From Rhodanobacter denitrificans (GTDB lineage Bacteria > Pseudomonadota > Gammaproteobacteria > Xanthomonadales > Rhodanobacteraceae): 64,000 bases of DNA. The stretch's first letter is position 1; every line of letters begins with the position of its first letter. A program made the translations under genes and the position numbers. The stretch covers positions 3,968,001-4,032,000 of the forward strand of contig NC_020541.1 of NCBI RefSeq assembly GCF_000230695.2, read 5' to 3'. Shown here piece by piece: positions 1 to 9,311 of this stretch. The notes under the pieces were generated by a model that was given only the letters and a program-made list of their open reading frames with translations, had not been told where the DNA came from and did no database searches.

Positions 1-232
1 GCGACTCGGCCGCGTACAGCCTGCCCTGTAGCGAGGCATAGGTCTTGTTGGCCAGCTCGTCGCGGATCAGCGTGCGTTCGACCTGCAGCCGCTGCTGCTG
101 CTGATGGTGCATGACCATCGTCAGCGCCAGCCCGGACAGCAGCGCCAGCAGGCTCCACAGCCAGGCCGCCAGCCGCCATGGCGAGGGCCGCGGAAGCGCG
201 CCATCGGGGTCGCCACGACCGTGGGCCGTCAT
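1..232 (-). CDS. N-terminus of a membrane sensor protein (CHASE-type, partial)
   Basis: The gene runs off the left edge, so only about 77 N-terminal residues are visible. They begin MTAHGRGD, contain one hydrophobic segment (about residues 22-40, AAWLWSLLALLSGLALTMVM), and continue into a Gln-rich amphipathic stretch (HHQQQQRLQVERTLIRDE). One TM helix followed by a polar helical periplasmic start is typical of CHASE-domain diguanylate cyclases or histidine kinases; this is inference, because no sensor or catalytic domain is inside the window. The reading frame stays open upstream of the chosen ATG (through GTG codons, into the hrpB 3' end), so the start is uncertain. Confidence 0.5.
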   Translation of the reverse strand, partial: MTAHGRGDPDGALPRPSPWRLAAWLWSLLALLSGLALTMVMHHQQQQRLQVERTLIRDELANKTYASLQGRLYAAES

Positions 233-342
233 CAAGTGGAATTCGTCGTAATCCTTGTGTCGGGGCAAGGGATCCACCACGCGATACCGTGGCCTGCGAT
301 GGTACACAAGTGCGCCGTCGACGAGACGTGCCTGGCGGCGAC

Positions 343-2850
343 TCAGTTCCGCTCGCGCGGTTTCGCGCGATGCGTGGGCGTGGCGGTCCACGGGTCGTCC
401 GGCCACGGGTGGCGCGGGTAGCGTCCCTTCAGTTCCTTCTTCACTTCCGGGTAAGTGCGTTCCCAGAAACCCTTCAGGTCCTGGGTCACCTGGATCGGCC
501 GGCCGGCCGGCGACAGCAGGTGCAGGGTGACCGGGATGCGTCCGCCGCCGATGCGGGGAGTGTCGGCCAGGCCGAACAGCTCCTGCAGTTTCACCGCCAG
601 CACCGGCGGCGCACCTTCGGCGTACTCCAGCCGGCGGTTCTGTCCGCTGGGCACCACCAGGCTTTCTGGCGCCTGCGCATCCAGCGTGCGGCGCTGCGCG
701 TGGTCGAACCGCGACGCCAGCGCCTGCGCCAGTTGCTCCGCACTCAGCGCATCCAGGCGATGGCTGCCTTCGAGATGCGGGGCCAGCCAGTCTTCCAGCG
801 AGGCCAGCAGCGCCGGCTCGGACACATCCGGCAGACCCAGCTCGGGCATCCATCCACGCAACGCCTGCATGCGCGCGCGCAGCCGCCGCGCATGCTCGCT
901 CCACGGCAGCGCGTCCAGGCCCTTCGCGCGCACGGCGGCGAGCAGCGCCGGCAGCGCGTCGGCGGGTTTCACCGGCACGCTGCGGCGCTCCAGCACGATC
1001 GCGCCGAAGCGCCGCTCGTCGAACGCCTCGGCGGCGCCGCGCTCGTCGTTCCAGCGCAGTGTGCGCTCGCGGCAGAACTGCGCGGGATAGTCGCGTTCCA
1101 GCACGCACGGATCGAACGGCGCGGCGGCGAACACCAGGCTGTCGCGCGCCTCCAGGCGCAGGTCCAGCACCAGCAGCCACGGCTCGCCCAGCAGCGCGGT
1201 GTGCTCGTGCAGGCGTGCACCACGACCGTTGGCCAGCGTGTAGCGCAGCGGGTTGCGCTCGTCGCGGCGTGCGATGCGGTCGGGGAAGGCGTGCAGCAGC
1301 AGGTCGCCGACCGCATGGCTGTCGGGCACGCCGCTGGCGGCGCTGCGCACCTCCAGGCGCCGGCGCCAGCCCTTGCTGGCCTGCTCGATCGCGGCCAGCG
1401 CAGCGCTGTCGACCTCGCCGCGCGCGGCTGCACCACGGCGATCGCGCCACGCATGCAGGGCGGCCACCCGCGCCCGGAAATCGTCGCTGCGCGCCTGCAT
1501 GCCGCGCAGCGGCGAACGCGCTTCCATCAGCGCCAGCAGGTCGGCTACCAGCGCATGCAGTTCCGGCGGCGCACGCAGCGCGGCGGCGCCGAGCCGCGGC
1601 GTGGCGCCGAGTTCCAGCATGCGCCGGCCCAGCGCAGTGATGCGGCCGTCGGCATCCAGCGCGGCGAGACTCTTCAGCAGCTCGCGTGCCTGCGCCAGCG
1701 CGCCGGGCGGCGGCGGGTCCAGCCACGGCAAGGTATCGCTGCCCCAGGCCGCCAGTTCCAGCGCCAGCCCGGAGAGTTCCGCCTGCGCGATCTCCGCGCT
1801 GCGCGCCGGGTCGAGCCGCCGGCTTTGCGGCCACAGCCGGTACGTCGTGCCCGCGGCCACCCGTCCCGCGCGACCGGCGCGCTGGTCGGCCGAGGCCTGC
1901 GCGATGTTTACGGTCTGCAGGCGGGTGAAGCCGGAGTTCGGATCGAAGCGCGGCTCGCGCGCGAGCCCGCTGTCGACCACCGCGCGAATGCCCGGCGCCG
2001 TGACGCTGGACTCGGCCACGTTGGTGGCCAGCACGATGCGGCGCGTGCCCGGCTCGGCCGGCGCCAGCGCGGCCTGTTGCTCGGCCAGCGACAACTCGCC
2101 GTGCAGTGCGACCAGCTCGACGTCGTCGCGTGCCAGCACTTGCGCCAGCACCGCCTGCGCGCGCGCGATCTCGCGCCGGCCGGGCAGGAACGCCAGCACG
2201 TCGCCGTCGTTCTGTTCCAGCGCCTGCTTCGCCACGCGGGCGAGCTGTTGTTCGAGCGTCTCCTGCGCGCGCGCCGGCGGATACTCGATGCGCACCGGGT
2301 AGCTGCGGCCGGGACTCGTGAGCCGCGGTGCGTCCAGCCACGCCGCGACGCGCTCGCCGTCCAGCGTGGCCGACATCACGAGCAGGCGCAGCTGCGGCCG
2401 CAGCGTGGCCTGCACCTCCAGCGCCAGCGCGGCGCCGAGGTCGCCGGCGAGGTGGCGTTCGTGGAACTCATCGAACACGATCGCGCCGATCCCGCCCAGC
2501 TCCGGATCGTGCTGGATCAAGCGGGCAAGGATGCCTTCGGTGACCACCTCGATGCGGGTCGCCGCGCTCACCTTCGACTCGAAGCGGATGCGGTAGCCGA
2601 CGGTCTGGCCCACGTCCTCGCCGAGCTGCTGCGCCATGAACTGTGCGGCGGCACGCGCCGCGATCCGGCGCGGCTCCAGCATCACGATCTTCTGCCCGGC
2701 CAGCCACGACGCATCGAGCAGGGCCAGCGGCACCTGGGTGGTCTTGCCGGCGCCCGGCGGCGCCTCCAGCACCAGCCGCGGCGTCGCGGCCAGCGACGCG
2801 CGGATCTCGGGCAGCAGCGGGGTGATCGGGAACGAAGGCAGCGCACTCAT
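343..2850 (-). CDS. hrpB: ATP-dependent DEAH-type RNA helicase HrpB
   Basis: 835 residues, close to the usual HrpB length of about 820. Walker A (PPGAGKTTQV) lies near residue 31, motif Ia near LEPRR, the DEAH-variant motif II reads DEFHER near residue 123, and motif III is MSATLDG. A helicase C domain with QRAGRAGR follows, and the long C-terminal HrpB-specific region ends in an Arg/Pro-rich tail. The family is a DExH NTPase presumed to act on RNA, with no firmly defined substrate. It lies 63 bp downstream of gspD on the same strand, separated by a strong hairpin, so it is probably transcribed on its own or by read-through. Confidence 0.95.
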   Translation of the reverse strand: MSALPSFPITPLLPEIRASLAATPRLVLEAPPGAGKTTQVPLALLDASWLAGQKIVMLEPRRIAARAAAQFMAQQLGEDVGQTVGYRIRFESKVSAATRIEVVTEGILARLIQHDPELGGIGAIVFDEFHERHLAGDLGAALALEVQATLRPQLRLLVMSATLDGERVAAWLDAPRLTSPGRSYPVRIEYPPARAQETLEQQLARVAKQALEQNDGDVLAFLPGRREIARAQAVLAQVLARDDVELVALHGELSLAEQQAALAPAEPGTRRIVLATNVAESSVTAPGIRAVVDSGLAREPRFDPNSGFTRLQTVNIAQASADQRAGRAGRVAAGTTYRLWPQSRRLDPARSAEIAQAELSGLALELAAWGSDTLPWLDPPPPGALAQARELLKSLAALDADGRITALGRRMLELGATPRLGAAALRAPPELHALVADLLALMEARSPLRGMQARSDDFRARVAALHAWRDRRGAAARGEVDSAALAAIEQASKGWRRRLEVRSAASGVPDSHAVGDLLLHAFPDRIARRDERNPLRYTLANGRGARLHEHTALLGEPWLLVLDLRLEARDSLVFAAAPFDPCVLERDYPAQFCRERTLRWNDERGAAEAFDERRFGAIVLERRSVPVKPADALPALLAAVRAKGLDALPWSEHARRLRARMQALRGWMPELGLPDVSEPALLASLEDWLAPHLEGSHRLDALSAEQLAQALASRFDHAQRRTLDAQAPESLVVPSGQNRRLEYAEGAPPVLAVKLQELFGLADTPRIGGGRIPVTLHLLSPAGRPIQVTQDLKGFWERTYPEVKKELKGRYPRHPWPDDPWTATPTHRAKPRERN

Positions 2851-2881
2851 CGCGCCGATGATAGCGGGCGCCGCCGCGCAA

Positions 2882-2906
2882 GCGCCCCGGCGATGCGCCG
2901 GGGCGC
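2882..2906 (-). terminator. hairpin at the end of the T2SS operon
   Basis: A perfect 10-bp GC-rich stem (GCGCCCCGGC / GCCGGGGCGC) with a 5-nt loop starts 8 nt after the gspD stop codon. It has no clear U-tract, so it may be a weak intrinsic terminator or an mRNA 3' stabiliser. Confidence 0.5.
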
Positions 2907-2913
2907 CCGTCTG

Positions 2914-5256
2914 CTACGGCTTGCTGTCGGCGCGCGCCGGTGCGCGCAGCGGCGCCAGCGACTCGAACTTGCTCTGGTAGTCGTCGGTGATCTGCTTGGC
3001 GTCGGCGCCGCCGCGGATCACCCGCGGGGTGATCAGCACGATCAGCTCGGTGCGGTTGCGACTGCGGCTGGTGTTGCCGAACAGCCGGCCCAGCACCGGC
3101 ACGCGGTTGAGGCCCGGGATGCCGGTATCGGTGTTGCCCTCGGCCTGCTCGATCAGGCCGCCGAGCAGCACGGTCTGGCCGCTCTGCACCGCCACCTGGG
3201 TCGCCAGCTTGCGCTGCGAGATGGCCGGGTTGCCGTTGACCAGCGGCACCGAACGGTCGGCCTGGCTCACTTCCTGGCTGATGTTCATGTAGACCAGGCC
3301 GCCGGGATTGATCCGCGGCTGCACGTTGAGGATCACGCCGGTGTTGAGGTAACTGACCTGGCTGTAGCTGGTGGTGGTGCCGATGCCGGTATTCACGCTG
3401 GTCTGGTTGATCGGGATCTGGTTGCCGACCGCGATGCTGGCCACCTGGTTGTTCATCACCACCATCGATGGCGCCGACAGCGTCTTGGTGTTGCCGCTGG
3501 TCTCCATCGCGCGCACCGCGACCTGCAGGTCGCTGTTGAGGAAGGAGTAGAAGAACGGCTCGCCGCGGAACGCGTTGCCGCCCTGGCCCAGGCCGAGCTG
3601 ACGGTGCCGGTACGGCTGGCCGGGAATGATGTTGCCGCTGCTGTCGGTGGTGCTGCCGGTGAGCCCCTCCAGGTACCACTGCACGCCGAACTGGAACTCG
3701 CCGGTGAGGTTCACCTCCAGGATGCGCGTCTCGATCTGCACCTGCAGCGGCACGTTGTCGAGCTTGCCGATCGCGCCCTTGATCTCCTCCCACTGCGACG
3801 GGCGCGCGCGCACCAGCAACTGGTTGCTGCCGTCGACCGAGCTGATCCGCACGCTGCCGTCGCTGGAGCTGTACTGCGGCTCGCTGGCCGCACTGCTGCC
3901 GCCGCCCGCCGCCGGGTAACTGCCGAAACCGGCCGAGCCGCTGCCGAAACTGCCGCCAGCCGCGGCGCCGCCATCGCGGCCGCCGCCGCTCGCGCCGAAG
4001 CCGCCGCCCGCGTTGGCGTTCACCTGGCCGCCGCCGCGCGACGCATCGGCGGGGTTGCCGAAGCTGCCGGCGGTGCTGCCCATGCTGGTCGCGCCGGCGT
4101 TTTCGGCGCTGCCGGCGCTGCCCAGGGTGGCGCCGGCCAGGCCCGGCCCAACCTGGCCGCCGTTGTCGCCGCCGCCGCTGCCGGCGCCGTTGGTGTAGAT
4201 CTGCGCCAGGTACCGCGCCAGGTCCGACGCCTTGATGTTGCGCACGTCATAGACGAACAGCTGCGGCTCGTTGCCGCCGCCGCGGTCGATGCGGGCGATC
4301 CAGTCGCCGACTTCCTGCAGGTAGTCGCTCTGCGTGCTGATCACCACCAGCGCGTTGGTGCGCTCGATCGGGATGAAGCGCAGCATGCCGGCCAGCGGGG
4401 TGTTGCCGTGCTCGCCGAACATGGCATCCAGCTTCGGCATCAGCTCGCCGACGTTCGCGTACTGCAGGTTGAACACGCCCACCGACATGCCGCGCAGCCA
4501 GTCGACGTCGAAGGTGCGCACCATGCTCTGGTAGTTGGCCAGCTCCTGCGGCGTGCCGGACATCACCAGCAGGTTGCGCGCCGGGTCGACCAGCAAGGTG
4601 GCGTCCGGCCGCGCGAACGGCTTGATCAGCTTCTGCATCTCGCTGGCGGAGATGTAGTGCAGCGGAAACAGCCGCGCCTGCAGGCCGCCCGCCGGCGCAC
4701 TGGCGCCGAGGCTGGGCACCAGGTTGCCGGCCACCGCGTCTTTCTGCGGCATCACCACGTAGCCGCCGTCGCGCTGCACCAGCGCGTTGCCGGTCCACGA
4801 CAGCAGGGTCTCCAGGATCGGCAGCGCCTGGCTGGCATCGACCGGCTCGGCGGTGGCGAAGGAGATGTTGCCCTGCACGCCGGGCACGATCGTGTAGTTC
4901 TGCTTGAGCAGGTCGCCGAGGATCGCCTTGACCACCGCCTGCACCGGCTGGTTCTCGAAGTTGAAGGTGACCGCGCCGTTGCCGCCGGCCGCCGGACGCG
5001 GCGCGATCAGCGCACCGGGCCGGATGAACTGGCCGCTGCCGTGGCTGAGCTCGGTGGTCGCCGCCGTCCCACGACTAGCGCTGCCGCTGTTCAACGGCAG
5101 CGGCGCCGGCACCGGATTCTGCGTGCCGGCGATCGCCTCGCGCTGCAGCGCGCCGTCGTCGTGTGGCTGCGGCAGGCTGGCGCAGGAGGCGGCCAGGCCC
5201 ACCGCGAGGGCAAGCGTGGCGCTGCGCAGGACTTGCTGGATGAGCATGCGGGACAT
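2914..5256 (-). CDS. gspD: type II secretion system secretin GspD (XpsD)
   Basis: 780 residues. The N-terminus is a signal peptide with a lipobox-like end (LAASC, Cys about 25), consistent with an outer-membrane lipoprotein secretin. N0 (about 90-170), N1 and N2 domains follow, then N3 interrupted by a Gly/Ser/Ala-rich insertion at about residues 355-460, then the secretin domain (about 495-755) ending in the conserved VPVLGRLFGNT and ELIVLITPRV motifs. It forms the outer-membrane channel of the T2SS. It is the last gene of the E-to-D operon, 3 bp after gspN. The low-complexity insertion is longer than in most secretins. Confidence 0.95.
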   Translation of the reverse strand: MSRMLIQQVLRSATLALAVGLAASCASLPQPHDDGALQREAIAGTQNPVPAPLPLNSGSASRGTAATTELSHGSGQFIRPGALIAPRPAAGGNGAVTFNFENQPVQAVVKAILGDLLKQNYTIVPGVQGNISFATAEPVDASQALPILETLLSWTGNALVQRDGGYVVMPQKDAVAGNLVPSLGASAPAGGLQARLFPLHYISASEMQKLIKPFARPDATLLVDPARNLLVMSGTPQELANYQSMVRTFDVDWLRGMSVGVFNLQYANVGELMPKLDAMFGEHGNTPLAGMLRFIPIERTNALVVISTQSDYLQEVGDWIARIDRGGGNEPQLFVYDVRNIKASDLARYLAQIYTNGAGSGGGDNGGQVGPGLAGATLGSAGSAENAGATSMGSTAGSFGNPADASRGGGQVNANAGGGFGASGGGRDGGAAAGGSFGSGSAGFGSYPAAGGGSSAASEPQYSSSDGSVRISSVDGSNQLLVRARPSQWEEIKGAIGKLDNVPLQVQIETRILEVNLTGEFQFGVQWYLEGLTGSTTDSSGNIIPGQPYRHRQLGLGQGGNAFRGEPFFYSFLNSDLQVAVRAMETSGNTKTLSAPSMVVMNNQVASIAVGNQIPINQTSVNTGIGTTTSYSQVSYLNTGVILNVQPRINPGGLVYMNISQEVSQADRSVPLVNGNPAISQRKLATQVAVQSGQTVLLGGLIEQAEGNTDTGIPGLNRVPVLGRLFGNTSRSRNRTELIVLITPRVIRGGADAKQITDDYQSKFESLAPLRAPARADSKP

Positions 5257-5259
5257 GGA

Positions 5260-5979
5260 TCAATGTTCTCCTTCGTGGGTCGCCGCAGCACGGGCGGCCC
5301 GACGTTTCTGGATGTTCCGGCGCAGCCGCTCGGCCGCCGATTCCGTAGCGGGCGGCGGCGTGGCCGCCGGGGCGCCACGCATCGGCTCGATCGTGCCGCG
5401 GGCGGGGCCGCGGCGGTCGGCCCCGGCATCGGCGGGCGCCACCTGCATCGCCGCCGCGCCGGCCGGCTGGCCGCGCACGTCCGCCGCGCCGCGCGGCGAA
5501 TCGATCGGTGCGCCGGCCGGCAGCTTCAGTTCGGTGCGCCCGGCCGGCGATTCGAACAGCGCCGAACGCGGGCGCAGCTCGACCAGCTTCACGCTGCCGT
5601 CGGGCAGCGCCTCGCCTTCGCGCAGGCGCACCTGTTTGTCGCCGTTGCGGTCGTGCAGCAGGGCCATGCGCAGGCCGGGGGTGAGGATGATGCCGGTCAG
5701 GTCGAGGTCGCCGAGGCTGCTGCCGCCGTCGGCACGTGCGGTCGGCTTGCGGTCGGGGCTGAACAGCGGCTTCTGCCAGACCAGCGCGTAATGCGCCAGC
5801 GGCACCGGCGGCGGCAGATCGGCTTGCCGCCCGGCCGGCGGCAACGGTGCCGACGGGCGCGGCGCATCCCAGCGCACACCGCGGCCGAGCCCGGCCAGCA
5901 GCGCCAGCAGCACCGCGCCCAGCAGCAGCACGAGCGCGACCAGCCATGGGGTCAGCTGACGCTGGCTGGCGGCGTTCAT
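5260..5979 (-). CDS. gspN: T2SS protein GspN (XpsN), GspC-like HR domain
   Basis: 239 residues; the start MNAASQRQLT gives a TM helix at about residues 11-31. A region resembling the GspC homology-region beta-barrel follows (about 60-165; LFSPDRKP, LDLTGIILTPGLRMALLHD, VRLREGEAL), then a Pro/Ala/Arg-rich tail. Its position between gspM and gspD matches xpsN of Xanthomonas, where XpsN associates with XpsL-XpsM. There is no separate gspC in the operon, so this protein probably supplies the GspC role of linking the inner-membrane platform to the secretin. Its start codon overlaps the gspM stop (ATGA). A longer upstream frame is a shadow of gspM. Confidence 0.85.
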   Translation of the reverse strand: MNAASQRQLTPWLVALVLLLGAVLLALLAGLGRGVRWDAPRPSAPLPPAGRQADLPPPVPLAHYALVWQKPLFSPDRKPTARADGGSSLGDLDLTGIILTPGLRMALLHDRNGDKQVRLREGEALPDGSVKLVELRPRSALFESPAGRTELKLPAGAPIDSPRGAADVRGQPAGAAAMQVAPADAGADRRGPARGTIEPMRGAPAATPPPATESAAERLRRNIQKRRAARAAATHEGEH

Positions 5980-6623
5980 GGCACGCCTCCCGCGTCGTCG
6001 GGCGCGCGATCGGACGATGCCGGCGCGGTGCGCGCCGGGCGCACGTAGCCGGACAGGCTGAACTGCACTTCCAGTGCCGCGGCGTTGTTCTGCTGCGCGA
6101 CCACCGGGTTGCGGTAGATGCTGAGGTCGTCGACGAACAGGTACGGCGTGCCCTGCTCCAGCGCCTGCAGCACCGCTGCCAGCGGTGCCATGTCGCAGTT
6201 CAGGCTGATGCTCACCGCCGCCTTGCGGTACGGTTCGCCGGCCGAGGGGGCCGGGCTCGGCAGCGGCATCTTCTGGGTCACCGTGCATTGGCCGCCGCCG
6301 GCGTTGGCGGCGACCACGTCGATCACGCGCTGCATCAGGTCGCCCGCGGCGGTGTTCGGATCGTCGGCGGCGAGGAATGCGCTGCTGGCGGCCTGGCCGG
6401 CACCGAGCGCGGCGAGGCGCTGCTGCAGCGCCGGTTTTTCGGCGATCGCGGCGGCGTAGCGGCTGTGCGTGTCGCGCAGGTCGGCCATCTCGGCGCGCAC
6501 CTGCTGCAGCGGCACCACGAACCACCAGCGCAGCAGCACCACGTAGGCCAGCGCCAGCGCCAGCAGCAGCAGGATGATCGCCGCGATGCGGCTGTCGCGC
6601 GGGTTCATGGCGATCGTCTTCAT
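5976..6623 (-). CDS. gspM: T2SS inner-membrane platform protein GspM
   Basis: 215 residues from MKTIAMNPRD (a second Met six codons in is also possible). One TM helix lies at about residues 14-34, then a coiled-coil-like segment (QQVRAEMADLRDTHSRY), then a ferredoxin-like periplasmic domain (about 95-190). This is the GspM/PilO architecture that pairs with GspL. The start overlaps the gspL stop as ATGA, as expected for tight stoichiometric coupling. The identification rests on fold features and operon position, because GspM sequences diverge strongly. Confidence 0.88.
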   Translation of the reverse strand: MKTIAMNPRDSRIAAIILLLLALALAYVVLLRWWFVVPLQQVRAEMADLRDTHSRYAAAIAEKPALQQRLAALGAGQAASSAFLAADDPNTAAGDLMQRVIDVVAANAGGGQCTVTQKMPLPSPAPSAGEPYRKAAVSISLNCDMAPLAAVLQALEQGTPYLFVDDLSIYRNPVVAQQNNAAALEVQFSLSGYVRPARTAPASSDRAPDDAGGVP

Positions 6624-7792
6624 GGTGCGCTCCCGCCGGCCGCCGGGGGCGATACCGGCGGCTTCGGCTGGTTCACGCGCGCGGTCAGGTAGAAGCGCTC
6701 CTTGCCGGTGGTTGGGTCCGGCTGGATGCTGCCCTGGAAACTGGCGTCGGTGATCAGCTTCGAATCCTTCAGCGCGTCGAGCAGTTTCGCGGCCTGCTGG
6801 CTTTGCCCCTGCAGGCCGACCTGGCCGGTGTTGTCGACGCTGAAGCGTTCCAGCCAGGCGCTGTCCGGCAGGCGCCCGGTGACCTCCTGCAGCAGGCCGA
6901 GCATGGCCACCGTGTCGCGCTTGCGGCGGGCCAGGAAACCGGCCGCGCCGGCGTTGTCCTGCAGCTGCTGGCGCAGGCCGGCCACCTGCTGCGCCTCGCC
7001 GCGCATCGCTTCGACCTCGGCCTGCATCTGCGCCAGTGCCAGCTGCCGGTTGTGCAGCCACTCGCCCAGCACCAGCACCGCCAGCAGCACGCTGGCCGCG
7101 GCCAGGATCAGGTTCAGCCGGCGACGCGGGCGCGCGCGGTGCGGCACCTGTTCCGGTGGCAGCAGGTTGGCGCCGAGGCGGCTGTCGCCCGCGGCCAGGT
7201 CCACCGCGTCGACCGCGATGCCCTGCGCGCGCAGGCGCGCCAGCAGCGGATCGAGCGTGTCGCGGGTGGCCACCACCAGCTCGGCGCTGAAGCGGCCCGG
7301 CGGCGCGGGCGCGGCCAGCTCGCGCACGGCGTAGTACACCTGCGCCAGGGTGAACGGGGTCTGCCGGTCCATCTCGAATCCGGCCACCTGCAACAGGTTG
7401 TCGCGCGCGGCGAGCGGCAGCGCCAGCGTGCGCCGCAGCACCCGCGCCGGCGGCAGCAGCAGGGCCAGCCGCAGGTCCTCGCGATCCACGCGCTTGAGCG
7501 CCGCGCTCAACGCGACCGGCGCCACACGCACGCCATCGGCGGCCGTGTCGGCGCCGTCGTCCCAACTCGCCAGCACCTCGGCGTGGTCGCTGCGGCGAAC
7601 GCTCCACTGCGTGCCCGCGTGCTGCAGCAGGTGCCAGTCCGCACCGCCGCCGAACCAGCCGCGCCAGCGCGGCGGCAGCAGCTCGCGCAACTGGCCGCCC
7701 CACCAGCCGAGGAAGCCCGGCAACGGCGAGGCACGCCAGCCCCGGCGCATACGCTCCACCCACGGCCGCAGCGACGGCGTTGCCGTACTCAT
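6620..7792 (-). CDS. gspL: T2SS inner-membrane platform protein GspL
   Basis: 390 residues. The N-terminal cytoplasmic region (about 1-235) carries the actin-like GspL/PilM-type fold (LRLALLLPPARVLRRTLALPLAARDNLLQ; FEMDRQTPFTLAQVYYAV), the part that binds GspE. One TM helix follows (about 245-265, LNLILAAASVLLAVLVLGEW), then a coiled coil and a PilN-like periplasmic domain. Start and stop overlap gspK and gspM respectively as ATGA. Confidence 0.92.
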   Translation of the reverse strand: MSTATPSLRPWVERMRRGWRASPLPGFLGWWGGQLRELLPPRWRGWFGGGADWHLLQHAGTQWSVRRSDHAEVLASWDDGADTAADGVRVAPVALSAALKRVDREDLRLALLLPPARVLRRTLALPLAARDNLLQVAGFEMDRQTPFTLAQVYYAVRELAAPAPPGRFSAELVVATRDTLDPLLARLRAQGIAVDAVDLAAGDSRLGANLLPPEQVPHRARPRRRLNLILAAASVLLAVLVLGEWLHNRQLALAQMQAEVEAMRGEAQQVAGLRQQLQDNAGAAGFLARRKRDTVAMLGLLQEVTGRLPDSAWLERFSVDNTGQVGLQGQSQQAAKLLDALKDSKLITDASFQGSIQPDPTTGKERFYLTARVNQPKPPVSPPAAGGSAP

Positions 7793-8658
7793 TCTGCCTC
7801 CCCCTCCTGCCAGCGCAGCACCATGTACGGTTGCGCCTGCCCCGCCTGCAGGCGAACCGTGGCGCGCAGGATTGCGCGCGTGCCGTCGGCCAGCGTGGCC
7901 TCCGAACGAATACTATGCGTGGTTCCGTTGTTGAGAACCAGCCGCGGGTCGGCCGCGTTGCGCTGCCGCGCGGCGCGGATCTCGTTCAGCTGCTCCGGCG
8001 TGATCCCGGGGATCGCGGCCAGCGCCAGCGGCGGGGCGGTGTTCGGGTCCGGGCTGGCGGTGCCGGCCCAGACCGTCACCACCGGCGCCACCTGCCGGTA
8101 CAGCGCCGGCGTCATGCCCAGCACCATCTGCAGTTCCTCGATGCTGGCGAACGGGCCGCCGCGCGGGCCGTAATCGCGGCCGGCCGCCTTGTAGGCCGCG
8201 CGCGAGCCGGCGCCTTCGCCGTCGGGGGCGGGCGGGTTGCGCCAGTCCAGCACGTGACCGGCCAGCGCCTGCGCCGCGGCCGCCTTCAGCCCGGCCGCCT
8301 GGAACAGGCCGCGCAGCACCTCCGGCGAGGCGGCGTTGAGATCGACCTTGCCGCTCTCGTCGATCGCGCGCACGACGACCGTGGCATGGTCGTAGCTGAA
8401 CACATACGGCCGGCCGTCGCCGGCCCAGTGCTGTCTGGGCTGCGGATCCTGCAAGGCGTACAGCGCGCGCATCAGGCCGGCCTCGGCAGCGTAATGCGCC
8501 TGGGTCTGGGCAAACTGGTAGCGCGCCTGCAGGCCCTCGGTGCGCGCCAGTGCGGCGTAGCCGCCGAGCAGGATCGCCAGCAGCGTGCACGCCCACAGCA
8601 CCAGCAGCAGGGCGACCCCGCGCTGGCTGGCCGGCAACCGCCGTGGCCGATGCATCAT
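7789..8658 (-). CDS. gspK: T2SS minor pseudopilin GspK
   Basis: 289 residues, the largest pseudopilin, as expected for GspK. It has a basic leader (MMHRPRRLPASQRG), a prepilin-type hydrophobic helix (VALLLVLWACTLLAILLGG) and an all-alpha insertion typical of GspK, with the motif DLNAASPEVLRGLF. The usual Glu at mature position 5 is absent, which is normal for tip pseudopilin GspK. It would cap the pseudopilus tip with GspI and GspJ. ATGA overlaps occur at both ends. Confidence 0.92.
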   Translation of the reverse strand: MMHRPRRLPASQRGVALLLVLWACTLLAILLGGYAALARTEGLQARYQFAQTQAHYAAEAGLMRALYALQDPQPRQHWAGDGRPYVFSYDHATVVVRAIDESGKVDLNAASPEVLRGLFQAAGLKAAAAQALAGHVLDWRNPPAPDGEGAGSRAAYKAAGRDYGPRGGPFASIEELQMVLGMTPALYRQVAPVVTVWAGTASPDPNTAPPLALAAIPGITPEQLNEIRAARQRNAADPRLVLNNGTTHSIRSEATLADGTRAILRATVRLQAGQAQPYMVLRWQEGEAE

Positions 8659-9311
8659 CGTATGCTCCCGCCGCGCATGCGCATGCGCGACAGCTCAGTC
8701 TGCGCCGGATTCGCGCGCAGCGGCACGTCCAGCTGCGGCCAGTCCAGCGCGCCCGGCGCCTGCAGTTCGATCCGCACCAGCTGCGGCAGCAGGCGGCCGT
8801 CGACCCACGCCGGCGACCACGGCAGCGCGGCGCCCTGCCGATCGACGCCGCGGTAGGCGAAGCCACCGGCCTTGATCCGGTCGAGCAGCACCTGCGGTTC
8901 GCCCAGCGGCTGCGGCGGCTGGCCGTCCGGCGGCAGCAGGGCCAGGCTCAGTTCCAGCCGCAGGCCGCCGTGGCCGTCGTCGACCAGTTGCAGCCGCTGC
9001 AGTTGCGGGCCGAGCTTGCCGAGGTAGCCGGGCAGCGGCGCCACGTAGCGCATTTCGCGCGCACTGCCCTGGAAGTAGACCGGCTCGCCCTGGTCGGTGC
9101 GGCCGATCGGCTGCAGCATGCTCTGCGCCAGTTCGCGGCGCAGGAACTGCTGCGCCGAGCGCACCTGGTCGGTCCGCTCGATCGCTGCGGTGCCCGAGCG
9201 CACGCTGTGGCTGGCGGTGCGGATACCCGAGTACACCCCGACCAGCAGCAGCGCCAGCAGCACCAGTGCGGCGAGCACTTCCAGCAGGGTGAAGCCGGCG
9301 GCGCGTTTCAT
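8655..9311 (-). CDS. gspJ: T2SS minor pseudopilin GspJ
   Basis: 218 residues starting MKRAAGFTLLEVLAALVLLA, a class III prepilin leader cut after Gly before FTLLE. The following region (SVRSGTAAIERTDQVRSAQQFLRRELAQ) is typical of GspJ. The chosen start overlaps the gspI stop; the longer open frame upstream is a gspI shadow. It is part of the GspI-J-K tip complex. Confidence 0.92.
   Translation of the reverse strand: MKRAAGFTLLEVLAALVLLALLLVGVYSGIRTASHSVRSGTAAIERTDQVRSAQQFLRRELAQSMLQPIGRTDQGEPVYFQGSAREMRYVAPLPGYLGKLGPQLQRLQLVDDGHGGLRLELSLALLPPDGQPPQPLGEPQVLLDRIKAGGFAYRGVDRQGAALPWSPAWVDGRLLPQLVRIELQAPGALDWPQLDVPLRANPAQTELSRMRMRGGSIR

Noticed and set aside
233..342. N-terminal extension of the left-edge sensor gene into the hrpB 3' end
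   Set aside because: The frame is open, but codon third positions lose GC bias and no ribosome-binding site supports an earlier start; left as intergenic.
178..6048. Very long plus-strand open frame (1956 codons) antisense to hrpB and the T2SS genes
   Set aside because: It is antisense to genes with unmistakable domains, has an Arg/Gln/His/Ala-biased composition with no domain, and reflects the high GC content.
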